NCBI GenBank assembly: GCA_029204225.1
Contig: MU832654.1
Coordinates: 1-64,000 of the forward strand
Direction of reading: 5' to 3'
DNA from: Diphasiastrum complanatum
Lineage: Eukaryota; Streptophyta; Lycopodiopsida; Lycopodiales; Lycopodiaceae
DNA: 64,000 bases
Of the stretch, positions 53,780 through 63,223 are shown in pieces. How positions within the stretch are numbered: the first letter of the stretch is position 1; every line of letters starts with the position of its first letter. The notes under the pieces were generated by a model. The model was not told the DNA's origin and did no database searches. It was given only the letters and a program-made list of their open reading frames with translations. A program made the translations under genes and the position numbers.

Positions 53780-54985
53780 ACTAATGGCACCACAAGTTGT
53801 TGGACTGACACTCGCAAGATGCCTAAAATAACTAACTACTGGCAGGCTCTTCAAGATGGGCTTATACATGTGTAGCGCAGGCATCCCAAAGGGAGCCGGG
53901 AACCACGACTTAGCTTCCCAGCCTTCAACTCTTGCCATCCAAACCCACTTGACATACAAGCAGCCAACTCGCCAACAACAATCAGACTTAACCAACTTGA
54001 AGTTCCGAAAACCAACATTGAGATCCAACCTGGCGCCATGCCAAATCGGGGGTCCCGATGTGGGTGACTTCCCTCCCAGCAAGCCGCCCGACATACATCA
54101 AACTTAACCAACTCGAAGCTTCGTTACAAACGAGTAACATCCATTCCAAGCAAGCAGTCTGACTTACATCAGACTTAACCAACTGAAAGCTTCGTCACGA
54201 GCGCTGGAAGTCAACCTGACTCCACGCCAGATTGGACAGCCATAAACAGGTAACTTCCACCCAAGCAAGCCATCCAACTCAGCCGACAGGTTAGAGCCCG
54301 TTCCCCAAGAGCTTAACCCATTCACGTTCATGCAAGGAACACTCAGAACCACAAGTCGCGACAGATATGGAGACAACCAATTCCTGGACCAAATGGTCCC
54401 GACAGCATACCGCTGGCGCCACGGACCGAATGGTCCCGACAGCATACTGCTGGCGTCCCAGGATACGACCGTCAGCTATGTGCCAACTTAAAAATTTTGA
54501 AGCGGCCTTACAACTGGCGCTTTTACCGAACACTGAAACCCAGAAGGTAATCAGAGTCAGTTTGAGGAAAATCCCACTTTATTGATAAATCTGAGAAGGT
54601 TACATTTTAAGTGTGTGACCGACCCTAGTCTCCGGGGTGCTAGCATGCCAAGGCGAGAGCCATGACAACATTCCAGCAAAGGAGGCTGAGACTTGGTTGG
54701 AGCTCGCCCTGAGTCGCAACCCGCACTCCCCTATAGTATTGGTGGGATTCGGCACCCCCCCCCCCCCCCCCTCCGCCCCTCATACCAAGCACTCTACCAA
54801 GGCTGGTAAAGCAAGTCTGTCTCTCTCTAGGATTTTCTCTTTCTAGAAAGTCATTTTCTCTCTCTAGATTTTATTGATCCCCAGGCTTCCTTTAATCATG
54901 CCTAGATCGTGTGAGGTGATTGCACATCGATCTGAGCTCTCTGGACTGCGCTAGAACCGATCAAAGATTTTCAGCCATAGGAACT
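53780..54985 (+). mobile_element. Ty3/gypsy (Tat-type) LTR-like region with internal repeats
   Basis: The right part has TCTCTCTCTAGGATTTTCTC and CTCTCTCTAGATTTTATTG, motifs common in Tat-lineage LTRs, and ends where a TGGCGCC primer-like site begins. The left part has three or four imperfect units built on ATCAGACTTAACCAACT and GAAGCTTCG (about 53957-54200), and two 37 bp units of GGACC(A/G)AATGGTCCCGACAG (54386 and 54423). A run of about 18 C lies at 54757-54772. The left LTR bound is not determined. Confidence 0.5.
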
Positions 54986-55085
54986 TGGCGCCGGCTGGAT
55001 TCTGGTCACAGTGGCGCCGGGAGCAACAGGGGCGCTGTTGGCGCCGGAGACAATGCTGGCGCCAGTGGCGCCGGAAGTAACGCTT
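54986..55085 (+). repeat. primer-site-like TGGCGCC followed by GGCGCC-rich array
   Basis: TTGGCGCCGGCTGGATTCTGG resembles the TTTGGCGCCGTCTGTGGG leader of Tat-type elements. In the next 80 bases GGCGCC recurs four more times (near 55013, 55040, 55057 and 55066) in phrases like AGTGGCGCCGGAAGTAAC. One frame would read Ser-Gly-Ala-Gly-Ser-Asn repeats. No gag follows. Confidence 0.7.
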
Positions 55086-55099
55086 ATGAAAATAGCTTT

Positions 55100-56894
55100 A
55101 CAACAACGTGTCGGATGCCATACTTGGGCCATTGTTGAAAAAGCCTCATCCATTAGAATAAACTTATGAAATTTAAACTTATTAAGAGATTGGACTTATC
55201 AAATTATCTTTTTATAAAAAATTATTTTTTAAGATGTCTTTCAATTACCAATGTCCTAGATATATGGACTTTCTTTAGGAAGCAAATAGGCCTTTAACAT
55301 GCATTTCCCCTTCCAAAATGCCAAAGCTTGGTCAAGGTACCAAGGGGGAGTGAGAATGAGTGTTTTGAAAAACCTCCCTCAAGTTTCATTTCGATATCCT
55401 ACAAGCTAACTAAATGTCAATTTTTGAAATATGTTGCCTTATAAAATATTCAGCTCAAAATTCTTGTCCATCCAAATCTCCCCACTAGTAAAGGTTGCCC
55501 TTTAAAAAAAACTTTAACACTTCAATCAAGTCATCCTAATATGCAAGAGAATGTACATGTAATATATGAAATTAAGATTCTTAAAATCATTAACATGGCC
55601 CACCCTATTAAGACATTCCATTGTCAAGTGTGTTGAAATTTATAAATTAAATGTATTGTGTAGATGTAACATTAATATAAAAAAGGTGCAGAAGTTAAGC
55701 ACCCACGAGATAGAACTTTATCAAAGATTACAGTTTTTAAATTATTATGCTCATTTACATGAATCCCATGGATTTCAAAATGTAGATTTTAGAATCTTGC
55801 CCATATTCAACTTGGCCATAGAAGAAAGCACGTTATCACTTGTAGATATTCAACATCCTTTTAGTTGTCCATGATACTTGTTTTTGTGAAAACAAAAATG
55901 CTGATTTGCTATGGCCAAGGCTTGGATTTGACAAGCATACTTCTTTTCCAAGATAAAGAGAATCATTATATTTCAATGGGGGTTGACTCATTTAGATAGC
56001 TTGGCATCCATAGTATCTTTGGTCCAATGTTCTAAGTAAGACCCCTTTGAAAACGAATATGCAATATATCAACTTATTTTGTTGCCTTCAAAAATAGATT
56101 TAAAAGGAGTTTCAAGAATTATGATTTCTCACATGAAGTTTTGTGTGATTTATTCCCCTTGATGCAAGTTAAATTTTAAAATTTTAAAATTGCGTTCAAA
56201 TGACAATCATAATTGATTTTGTTTGAAAGCTTGATAAAGTAGTCAAAGTCCTACAACCAATTAATAGATTTTAAGATTTAATAATTGATCTCAAAACAAC
56301 CAATAAACCAAATTTAAAGTCTAATAACCAGCTCTAATTGTAATTTGTGATTAGCAAGCAGACTACCTCATGCAAAAACATGCAAAAACAGGAGAATACT
56401 TTGACATAATTCATTCATTCACTTATGTTTTATACTACTTTAGAAAGTAGATATACATGCTACAATAAGTAGCATTTATCATTGAATTTCTTTTGGGGGT
56501 ACTTCAAAATTTGATGTATGTTTTTATGGTAGTGAATTGTTTTGATTTTTGACAAGTTTTAAATTGCACACTATTTCATTTCTCGAGACTAAGATATTCA
56601 ATAAACTATTTGAATTTTGCACTATTTTAGATTAATTTCTTATTTGAGAGTGCACTTTAAACCTAAACTAAAAAAGTAACCGGCTTTAGAAGTTGTATGC
56701 ACTTGGATAGCGTTCGGGAAAGCCGACAAAGTATGGGAATGGAAATGGCATCTTTCTTCTAAAATAGATCTCATTAAAAACTTACAAGATGTTGACTTCT
56801 AAAAAATCGACAACTTTCTTTAATGCAAAAAATTTTATGTTTGTCATTTTCTTATGAGATTTTTTTTTGTGATGTAAAGTAGGTAGATCCTTGG
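55100..56894. other. AT-rich non-coding stretch
   Basis: The 102-codon frame at 55566-55874 has no recognisable motif and I do not support it as a gene. Confidence 0.5.
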
Positions 56895-56910
56895 GCTCCT
56901 CTTATTTTTA

Positions 56911-57342
56911 GCACCCTGCGCACGCATCAGGGTGGGCCAGGCAGGGAGGTTTTTTTTTTTTTAAACTACTTGTCCTGGTGCCACTTGTCGGGCACCAGGG
57001 TTTATCCCATAAGCAAATCTCTGAGATAAACCACTACCTATATATAACTGAACCGACCTACTTACTTACATGTGTGCAGGTGGGTGTGACGCTGCCCAGT
57101 GCCACCTGCCCGGTTCCCGGTGCCACCTGGGCCTGCCCGGCGCCACCCACCTGGAGCTGGTGCCCATGCCCCGTGCCACCTGGGCACTGCCTGCCCGGCC
57201 TACCTGCCCGACGCCACCCACCTGGCACCGGTGCCCCTGCCCGGCACTGCCTGCCCCCTGGCGCATCCGCCCTGGCGCCGTGGCCCCCGCCTGCGCCTTT
57301 TTGGCCAGACCCCGGCTGGCGCACCCTGACGCGCCAGGGTGC
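56911..57342. mobile_element. GC-rich terminal-inverted-repeat element, copy 1 (432 bp)
   Basis: Left end GCACCCTGCGCACGCATCAG and right end (reverse complement) GCACCCTGGCGCGTCAGGGT form imperfect terminal inverted repeats of about 35 bases. TA flanks both sides (56909-56910 and 57343-57344), fitting a TA target duplication as in Tc1/mariner-type MITEs. The interior has a T-run, a TATATATAA stretch, then about 250 bases of GC-rich minisatellite built on TGCC(C)GGCGCCACC and CCACCTGGGC. No transposase. The Pro/Ala-rich frames are by-products of the repeat. Confidence 0.75.
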
Positions 57343-57381
57343 TACAATTATGTGGAGCTAGATCGGCTCCTCTTATTTTTA

Positions 57382-57852
57382 GCACCCTGCGCACGCGTCA
57401 GGGTGGGCCAGGCAGGGAGGTTTTTTTTTTTTTTAACTGCTTGCCCTAGTGCCACGTGTCGGGCACCAGGGTTTATCCCATAAGCAAATCTCTGAAATAA
57501 ACCAGTACCTATATATAACTGAACCCACCTACTTACTCACATGTGTGCAGGTGGGTGTGAAACTGCCCAGTGCCACCTGCCCGGTTCCCGATGCCACCTG
57601 GGCCTACCCGGCGCCACCCACCTGGCGTTGGTGCCCTTGCCCGGTGCCACCTGGGCGCTGCTTGCCCGGGGCCACCTGGGCCTGCCCGGCCTACTTGCCC
57701 AGCGCCACCCACCTGCCTGCCCGGCGCCACCCACCTGGCGCCGGTGCCCCTGCCCGGCACCACTTGGGCGCTGCCTGCCCCCTGGCGTCGTGGCCCCCAC
57801 CTGTGCCTTTTTGGCCAGCCCCTGGCTGGCGCACCCTGACGCGCCAAGGTGC
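57382..57852. mobile_element. GC-rich terminal-inverted-repeat element, copy 2 (471 bp)
   Basis: Same structure in the same orientation, TA at 57380-57381 and 57853-57854. The interior array is about 40 bases longer than in copy 1. The flanks GGCTCCTCTTATTTT and CAATTATGTGGA are duplicated too, so the pair arose by tandem duplication of element plus flank, not by two insertions. Confidence 0.75.
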
Positions 57853-58300
57853 TACAATTATGTGGAACCAGATCCTTGCAATGCGTGAGTTACATAAGTT
57901 TATTAAATAATTAATAATGTACATATCTAGTATTTTGCTGGCAAAAACATTGAGATGCAGGATCTAGAAGAACAAGCGTGAGAGCCATAAATTTTCAAGC
58001 CTGAGAACCCTGTTGCAGCGCTGTGAGTTATGACTTTATAATTATGGATGAGACTGGAGGCGCTAAATAGACAGGGACTGGTACACAGCAGTAACTAGTA
58101 ACTAGTACTGTCAGTGGCTGCTCTGAAGTCTGGGTATTGGGTAGTGGGTGCTGCAAGGGGCCACCAATGGCACCCGTCCATCTGCCATCCAGATTGCAAT
58201 CAGTCAAGTCACCCTGGGGTATAAACCCGTAGATTCTGGAGCAGTAGTTACTATAATTTATAAAGCTATAATGAAGTAAGAACGCATGGGTAGATTTTCA
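57853..58300. other. non-coding stretch
   Basis: No gene or element recognised before the tandem repeats upstream of the NADKc-like gene. Confidence 0.5.
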
Positions 58301-58304
58301 TGTA

Positions 58305-58650
58305 ATCATGTGCATAGATGTGCTCATCTAAAATCAATACTTAGGATGGGATGAGGGAAAATGCGATTCTTATCTGATCATGTGCATAGATGTATGTGCT
58401 CATCTAAAATCAATATTTGGGTTGGGTGGATGTAAATGTGATTCTTATCTGATCATGTGCATAGATGTGCTCAGCGTTCTGGAGTCTTGTAGACCTTATC
58501 TCATATGAGAGTCATCATTTTTTCTATGAGACTTGAGTGAAGCCTCGTAGACCTTTTTTTCTCATATGAGACTTGAGTGAAGTGCAGCGATGTCCTCAGA
58601 GGTCTGTAGTCTTTGTAGACCTTATCTCCTATGAGAGTGAACATGAGACA
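58305..58650 (+). repeat. two tandem repeat families upstream of the NADKc-like gene
   Basis: Family 1: ATCATGTGCATAGATG begins at 58305, 58377 and 58452, units of 72-75 bases with TGCTCATCTAAAATCAATA. Family 2, 58485-58650: variants of GTAGACCTTATCTC(A/C)TATGAGAG and CATATGAGACTTGAGTGAAG. They lie 200-540 bases upstream of the ATG, in the likely promoter. Confidence 0.85.
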
Positions 58651-58848
58651 TGAGGGCGTTTCATTATGTTATTTCGACTTTCTATGACACTCAAGACTGC
58701 ATATAGCTCAACCCAGATTTGTTCCGATCGTCTATGTCAACGGAGAGGCTATAGCGCCATTCATGAGCAGCATCGCCTCGCCCATGTTAATACTGAGATT
58801 TGCAAAATAAGAGATCAGAGTCCTTAGAGCTAAGGTTATTCTGTGAAG

Positions 58849-60759
58849 ATGAAGCTCAATCCGGAGCATTACACTACATTGGCAGGGATCTTCGGATTAG
58901 GTGCTCTGAATTTGCTGCTTCAGTCTCGTAAAAATGTCAAAAGTGATCGCGAGGAAGAGAATAGTATGATACCTCTGATTGAATTGAGCAACGCAGGCTT
59001 CTGCAAATCCGTGGAGGTGTTTGGTGACTATGTGGTGCGACAGATCGGGCTGGGGCGGAGTAGCGCGGTCGGGAAGCGGCTAGCGGTAGTGGCGGAGGGA
59101 TATCTCCGAGGGGACAAGAGTCATTTAGATCGCAGCCTTGAAGGATTGTTCATATTTTTATCGAAGGCTTGCCCGGAGATGGCTGATGAGGAGATGGAAA
59201 GGCTGAATCAAGAGTTGGTAAAGGAACTGGACGCCTGCATGCTAGCATATTTCAGCTTTCACTGGCATCACTCCGCAGCGCTGCTAGATCAAGTGCAGAG
59301 CGGCGAGAACAAGCTGCGCAAGGTGGTGATGAGCGCCACGAGAAAGCAGCGCTTCCAGCACGTGATGAAGACGCTCAAGACGCAGCGCACCTTCTCCACG
59401 CTGGTGGATCAGCTCAAAGCTATTCACCATAATCGGAGAGGCAGCCTTCTCCCGGACGACAAAACAGTTGTGGTGCCCGCGGAGTGCCATATACGCAGCC
59501 CGGTGCTACTTCTGATCGGAGGAGGCATGGGGGCGGGGAAGAGCACGGTGGTGAAAGATATCCTGGACTCCCCCTTTTGGTCCGCGGTTGCGCAAGATGC
59601 CGTAGTGGTGGAAGCAGATGCGTTCAAAGAGACTGATGTGATCTACAGAGCGCTCAGCACCCTCAACCGCGGCGATGTGGCTGAGGCAGCGCAGCTGGTG
59701 CACCAATCCTCTACAAATGCAGCCTCGTCTTTACTCGTGGCTGCCTTGAATGAGGGGAGGGATGTGATCTTCGACGGCACCTTGTCATGGGAACCGTTCG
59801 TGGTGCAGACGCTGGCGATGGCGAGGGACGTGCACCGCAGGCGCTACCGCATGGGACCGGGCTATCGGACCACCGAAGACGGGGGCGTGGAGGAGAGATA
59901 CTGGGAGGCTTTGGAGGAAGAGGAAGAAGAAAAACTTCTGGATCTGAATTCTTCTGGACAGAATGCCATTATGCATGCAATGCAAGAGCAGGAAGCTTTG
60001 CCCACCTCCTTGAGCGGTCCTTCAAGCGGATTGCGAGAAAGGGAAACAAGCTCATCTTCCTTGAGTGATGGATCGAATGAAGACTTGCATACATCGCGAG
60101 AGGAAAAAGCTTTTACCACCTCCTTGAGCAACACAGATTCGAGAAAAAGTTCTCATGGAGTGCGAGAAAGAAAACCATATCGGATTGAACTGGTTGGAGT
60201 CACCTGCGACGCACAGCTGGCCGTGGTGCGAGGAATCAGGCGGGCAATTCTGACCAAACGAGCTGTGCCTGTCAAAGGGCAGCTAAGATCTCACAAGCTG
60301 TTTGCAGAGTCGCTCGAGAAGTACTGCGAGCTTGTGGATCAGGTGAAGATTTACTCTACCAGTTGCATTGGCGGCCCAGCAGAATTGATCGGTTGGAAAG
60401 ACGGGCGCAGCAAGCTGCTGGTGGATTGTGAATCTTTCAAAGCTGTGAAAAATCTTTCACGCTTGAATCCTAGCGCTGGATCTGTGCTTGAGCTCTATGA
60501 CGATGTCAGGTTCAACCGTGTGTGGCACCAGATCGTGGTATCGTCCGAACGATCTTTTCGTCAAGAGCTTCTGCGGAAGGAGCTCGGATCTGAAAATCTG
60601 GCTAAAAGCATCATGCGCTCGAGCACCTTATCTTCCTCTTTCGGTAGCAGCAGCAGCGATGTTGGGTCATCAAGTTTCTCGTCTCAACCATCTGATCAAG
60701 ACCTCACAGCACAATCCAGCACCAGCGATTTTGGATCATTCTCCAGCTCATCTTCTTAG
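58849..60759 (+). CDS. NADKc-like calmodulin-dependent NAD kinase (zeta-toxin-type P-loop kinase), 636 aa
   Basis: Related to plant NADKc (Arabidopsis At1g04280 type), which phosphorylates NAD+ to NADP+ when bound by Ca2+/calmodulin and is anchored by an N-terminal membrane segment. Single uninterrupted frame; the start is the ATG at 58849. Visible: a hydrophobic anchor at about residues 9-24 (TLAGIFGLGALNLLLQ); a basic helix at about 164-190 (TRKQRFQHVMKTLKTQR), a candidate calmodulin site; Walker A 'GGGMGAGKST' at 224-233; 'VVVEADAFKETDVIY' and 'EGRDVIFDGTLSWEP' from the kinase core; a Glu/Ser-rich insert at about 350-440; the conserved 'IELVGVTCDAQLAVVRGIRR' block; 'GGPAELIGWKDG'; and a Ser-rich C-terminal tail. 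The similarity to antitoxin-paired zeta proteins is only in the fold. NAD kinase activity and calmodulin binding are inferred by family. No frameshift or missing core motif seen. Confidence 0.88.
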   Translation: MKLNPEHYTTLAGIFGLGALNLLLQSRKNVKSDREEENSMIPLIELSNAGFCKSVEVFGDYVVRQIGLGRSSAVGKRLAVVAEGYLRGDKSHLDRSLEGLFIFLSKACPEMADEEMERLNQELVKELDACMLAYFSFHWHHSAALLDQVQSGENKLRKVVMSATRKQRFQHVMKTLKTQRTFSTLVDQLKAIHHNRRGSLLPDDKTVVVPAECHIRSPVLLLIGGGMGAGKSTVVKDILDSPFWSAVAQDAVVVEADAFKETDVIYRALSTLNRGDVAEAAQLVHQSSTNAASSLLVAALNEGRDVIFDGTLSWEPFVVQTLAMARDVHRRRYRMGPGYRTTEDGGVEERYWEALEEEEEEKLLDLNSSGQNAIMHAMQEQEALPTSLSGPSSGLRERETSSSSLSDGSNEDLHTSREEKAFTTSLSNTDSRKSSHGVRERKPYRIELVGVTCDAQLAVVRGIRRAILTKRAVPVKGQLRSHKLFAESLEKYCELVDQVKIYSTSCIGGPAELIGWKDGRSKLLVDCESFKAVKNLSRLNPSAGSVLELYDDVRFNRVWHQIVVSSERSFRQELLRKELGSENLAKSIMRSSTLSSSFGSSSSDVGSSSFSSQPSDQDLTAQSSTSDFGSFSSSSS

Positions 60760-60984
60760 TCCTTCCCATCGGAAATTCGGCATATCTGTAGCCAAGCAAG
60801 TATCATAGAACGGAACGTGTGTATATATTGTTTCCCATCTAATCTGTCTACTTGCTCTCTGTCTAGCCCACCAACAATAATATCTTTTCCTTCCAACATA
60901 TTTCTCATCAGTTCACGTTACATTGCATCGAAATAATGTGTTCATCATCTGTCAGATGCACGCCCATCTTCCATATATATAGAT

Positions 60985-61060
60985 ATGCATATGTATATAA
61001 TCACTATCAGCTGTATATATACATATGTATATGTATATAATCACTGTCAGCTGTTCTGAG
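60985..61060 (+). repeat. tandem repeat in NADKc-like 3' flank
   Basis: CATATGTATATAATCACT(A/G)TCAGCTGT occurs twice about 44 bases apart, set in TATATA-rich sequence. A possible poly(A) signal AATAAA lies at 61104. Confidence 0.8.
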
Positions 61061-61327
61061 AAGCGAAACCTGCTGGTAATGAACGGCCTGTATTGTAACC
61101 TTGCAATAAAAGTCTTGGCAATGAATGATGGCATTTCATTACGTATCTTCTACTTTCCACTTTTAAATTTGCAAATAGTAAGTTGTTCCACATTTGGCTC
61201 CCTCAAGGGAGTCCGTACTACAATAGCATTTGCCAATATCTCTTAAATGCTTGATGACCAAAAAAGCAACTAGGCATTTTATGTCATTAAATGGATTGGT
61301 TTTGATGGGTTGGTGGAGTTAACTTTA

Positions 61328-62392
61328 TGTTGTGAGTGACAAGTCAATTTATGAGACTCATTCTAGGCACAAAAATTATGACTTGTTTGACCTCATGGCC
61401 AATATGCCTAGGCGAGAGACCTTCGGGCTTGGTTGTTGTAAAGTTGACTCGGGTGCACCCAGCGTGAGGCTTGGTTGTTGTAAAGCTGACTCGGGTGCAC
61501 CCAGCGTGCCCTGTAAGACTCAAAGGGGTGACATTCTCTGAGGTCCCAGAGCAAGTTAGAACGGCAAGGACTGAGCCTTCGACCTGTGGTAAGCCAGTCA
61601 AGTAGTCACAAGTCATGAGCTAGCCCTGGAGCTCGAGTCATGGCCTAGTCAGGAAAGCAAGTTAATTCGGCCGCCGGGACGGCTCTCGGGACTCATGTCC
61701 GGGAGCCACACTGATTCTGCCAGGCTTGCCAGGCTTAATCAGCAAAATAAAAATTAAGTCCTAAAAAGCGTGCCTTACCAGAAAGCACTATGTTTCAGAA
61801 CAGAGGGGGTGCGCCGAATCACAGCAAAACTATAAGGGGAGTCCGGCAGACAGAAACTTGGGCAGATCAACCAGCGCCAGGAATCCAGTCGCCAAGCCTC
61901 AGCTCGCTCTACCAGCACGAGCCAGGCACAATCCCAGCACGTGTTGGTGGCCCCGAGACCGGTCAGCTATGTATGAATGTAACCTCTTCCAAATCTAATA
62001 AAGTTGATCCTTCGGGATGATTACCATTTCGGTTTCGCCTTCGGAACTGGTCCAAGTGGAAGGACCCTTACTACAACCTTTTTGCGTCGCTGGCGACTAA
62101 GGGTCCCTGTCATCGACATGGGGCTTGCCGCTATGCCAATCGGTCAGTTTGGCGACCACTATGCCTTGGGTTTCATGTGTGGCTTGTCTTTGCCTTTGGT
62201 TACCTTTTAGGGACGGATTCTGAGTTGGCTTTCGGGTTGGTTGGGATTCCAGTTTTCTTAAGTCTGAATGGTTAAGCTTGTTACGTTTTTTAGTTGGCTT
62301 TTACGTAAGTGCATGATGGATGAATGTTAGACTTAAGCGCGTGTTGGGGAAACCGCTCAAGTCCCAGCGCCCTTTGAGGCGCCGGCGCAACA
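61328..62392 (+). mobile_element. 5' LTR (about 1065 bp) of a Ty3/gypsy element
   Basis: Candidate bounds TGTTGTGAGTGAC ... GGCGCAACA, with TGTTG/CAACA as the terminal inverted repeat, ending two bases before the primer site. It contains two 42 bp tandem units (61426 and 61468, GGCTTGGTTGTTGTAAAG). More GC-rich than most of the window. The left bound is inferred from the end match only. Confidence 0.6.
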
Positions 62393-62394
62393 TG

Positions 62395-62406
62395 TGGTAT
62401 CAGAGC
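62395..62406 (+). other. primer-binding site (tRNA-iMet type)
   Basis: TGGTATCAGAGC, starting the interior of the element whose gag begins at 63224. Confidence 0.92.
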
Positions 62407-63223
62407 CGACTAGTCGGTCAGCTACGCAAGTCTCACAGGGATGGCCACGTTTTGGGATTTGTCAGGACAACCGTTGCGCAAGGTGCTGCCCACAGTGTAA
62501 GCACGGGTGCGTCCACGGTCGGGGTGGTCGGCAGAATGGGGGACTTGATGAGTCAAAGTGCTGTCCTCGAGGTGTAAGCACGGTCAGCTCTCGCGGTTCG
62601 GGCCTGGCGCTGTCTGCACGTAGGACGGATGAGGCAAAGTGTTGCCTAGGTAGGTGAAAGCACGGTCTGTACCTTGTGGGGTGCGGGGCGACATATTCGA
62701 ACTGTACGGGTTAACCATTGATATAGAGATGCTGCTCGAATTCGGGTGTAAAGCACGGGTGGTTAGCTGTCGGTGCGGGATAGCTGCCGATCGTTTAGCT
62801 ATAAAGGCTATCGACCAAAAAGTGGTGGGGCATGACTGAGGCAATGTGCTGCTTAATGGTGAAAGCACAGATGGTTGGATGGATGTTTCTCCGTGGGCTA
62901 ATTCTGTGATAGATTTGTGTGAGCGCGGCTAGGCAAAGGTCCTATGTCCGGTCTCAGGGGGGTTTGTGGCTTGAGAGGAATCCTCTGTGTTTGCTTTGGT
63001 TGGTATGTTCCGTTTGTTGTGTGCTTGCTTGGACACAAATGACCTGGTTCCTACTTGGCTCTCAGGTGATGTGGGCGTGCTAAGTTTGAGGAGGGGATAT
63101 TTTCATTGAAGCTGATTTAATAAAGAAGAAAAGAGAGCTGTGGGGCCCGGCCGACAGAAGAGAGAGTTTCAAATATAAAAAGGATTGAGGCGATAATCTG
63201 TTCGAAGTACACCTCTGACTATA
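62407..63223 (+). other. untranslated leader of the gypsy element
   Basis: About 800 bases between primer site and gag, without long frames. The phrase 'GTGCTG(C/T)C..G' followed by 'G(T)GTAAGCACGG' or 'GTGAAAGCAC' recurs at intervals (about 62485, 62560, 62640, 62740 and 62850), giving an irregular repeat of about 80-100 bases. Confidence 0.6.

Noticed and set aside
57058-57483. Horizontally acquired bacterial DNA because of high GC
   Set aside because: The GC-rich parts are short repeats inside an inverted-repeat element with AT-rich ends; no bacterial gene is present.
56978-57910. Pro/Ala-rich proteins of 100-150 aa in several frames of both strands
   Set aside because: All frames of the GC-rich minisatellite are open because it lacks AT-rich stop codons; the frames overlap on both strands and have no start context or conserved domain.
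58843-58848. GTG start two codons before the ATG of the NADKc-like gene
   Set aside because: GTG starts are not expected in plant nuclear genes; the ATG at 58849 is used.
58849-60759. Bacterial zeta toxin acquired by transfer
   Set aside because: The whole protein, including the N-terminal anchor and the region after the kinase core, follows the plant NADKc layout; only the kinase fold is shared with zeta toxins.
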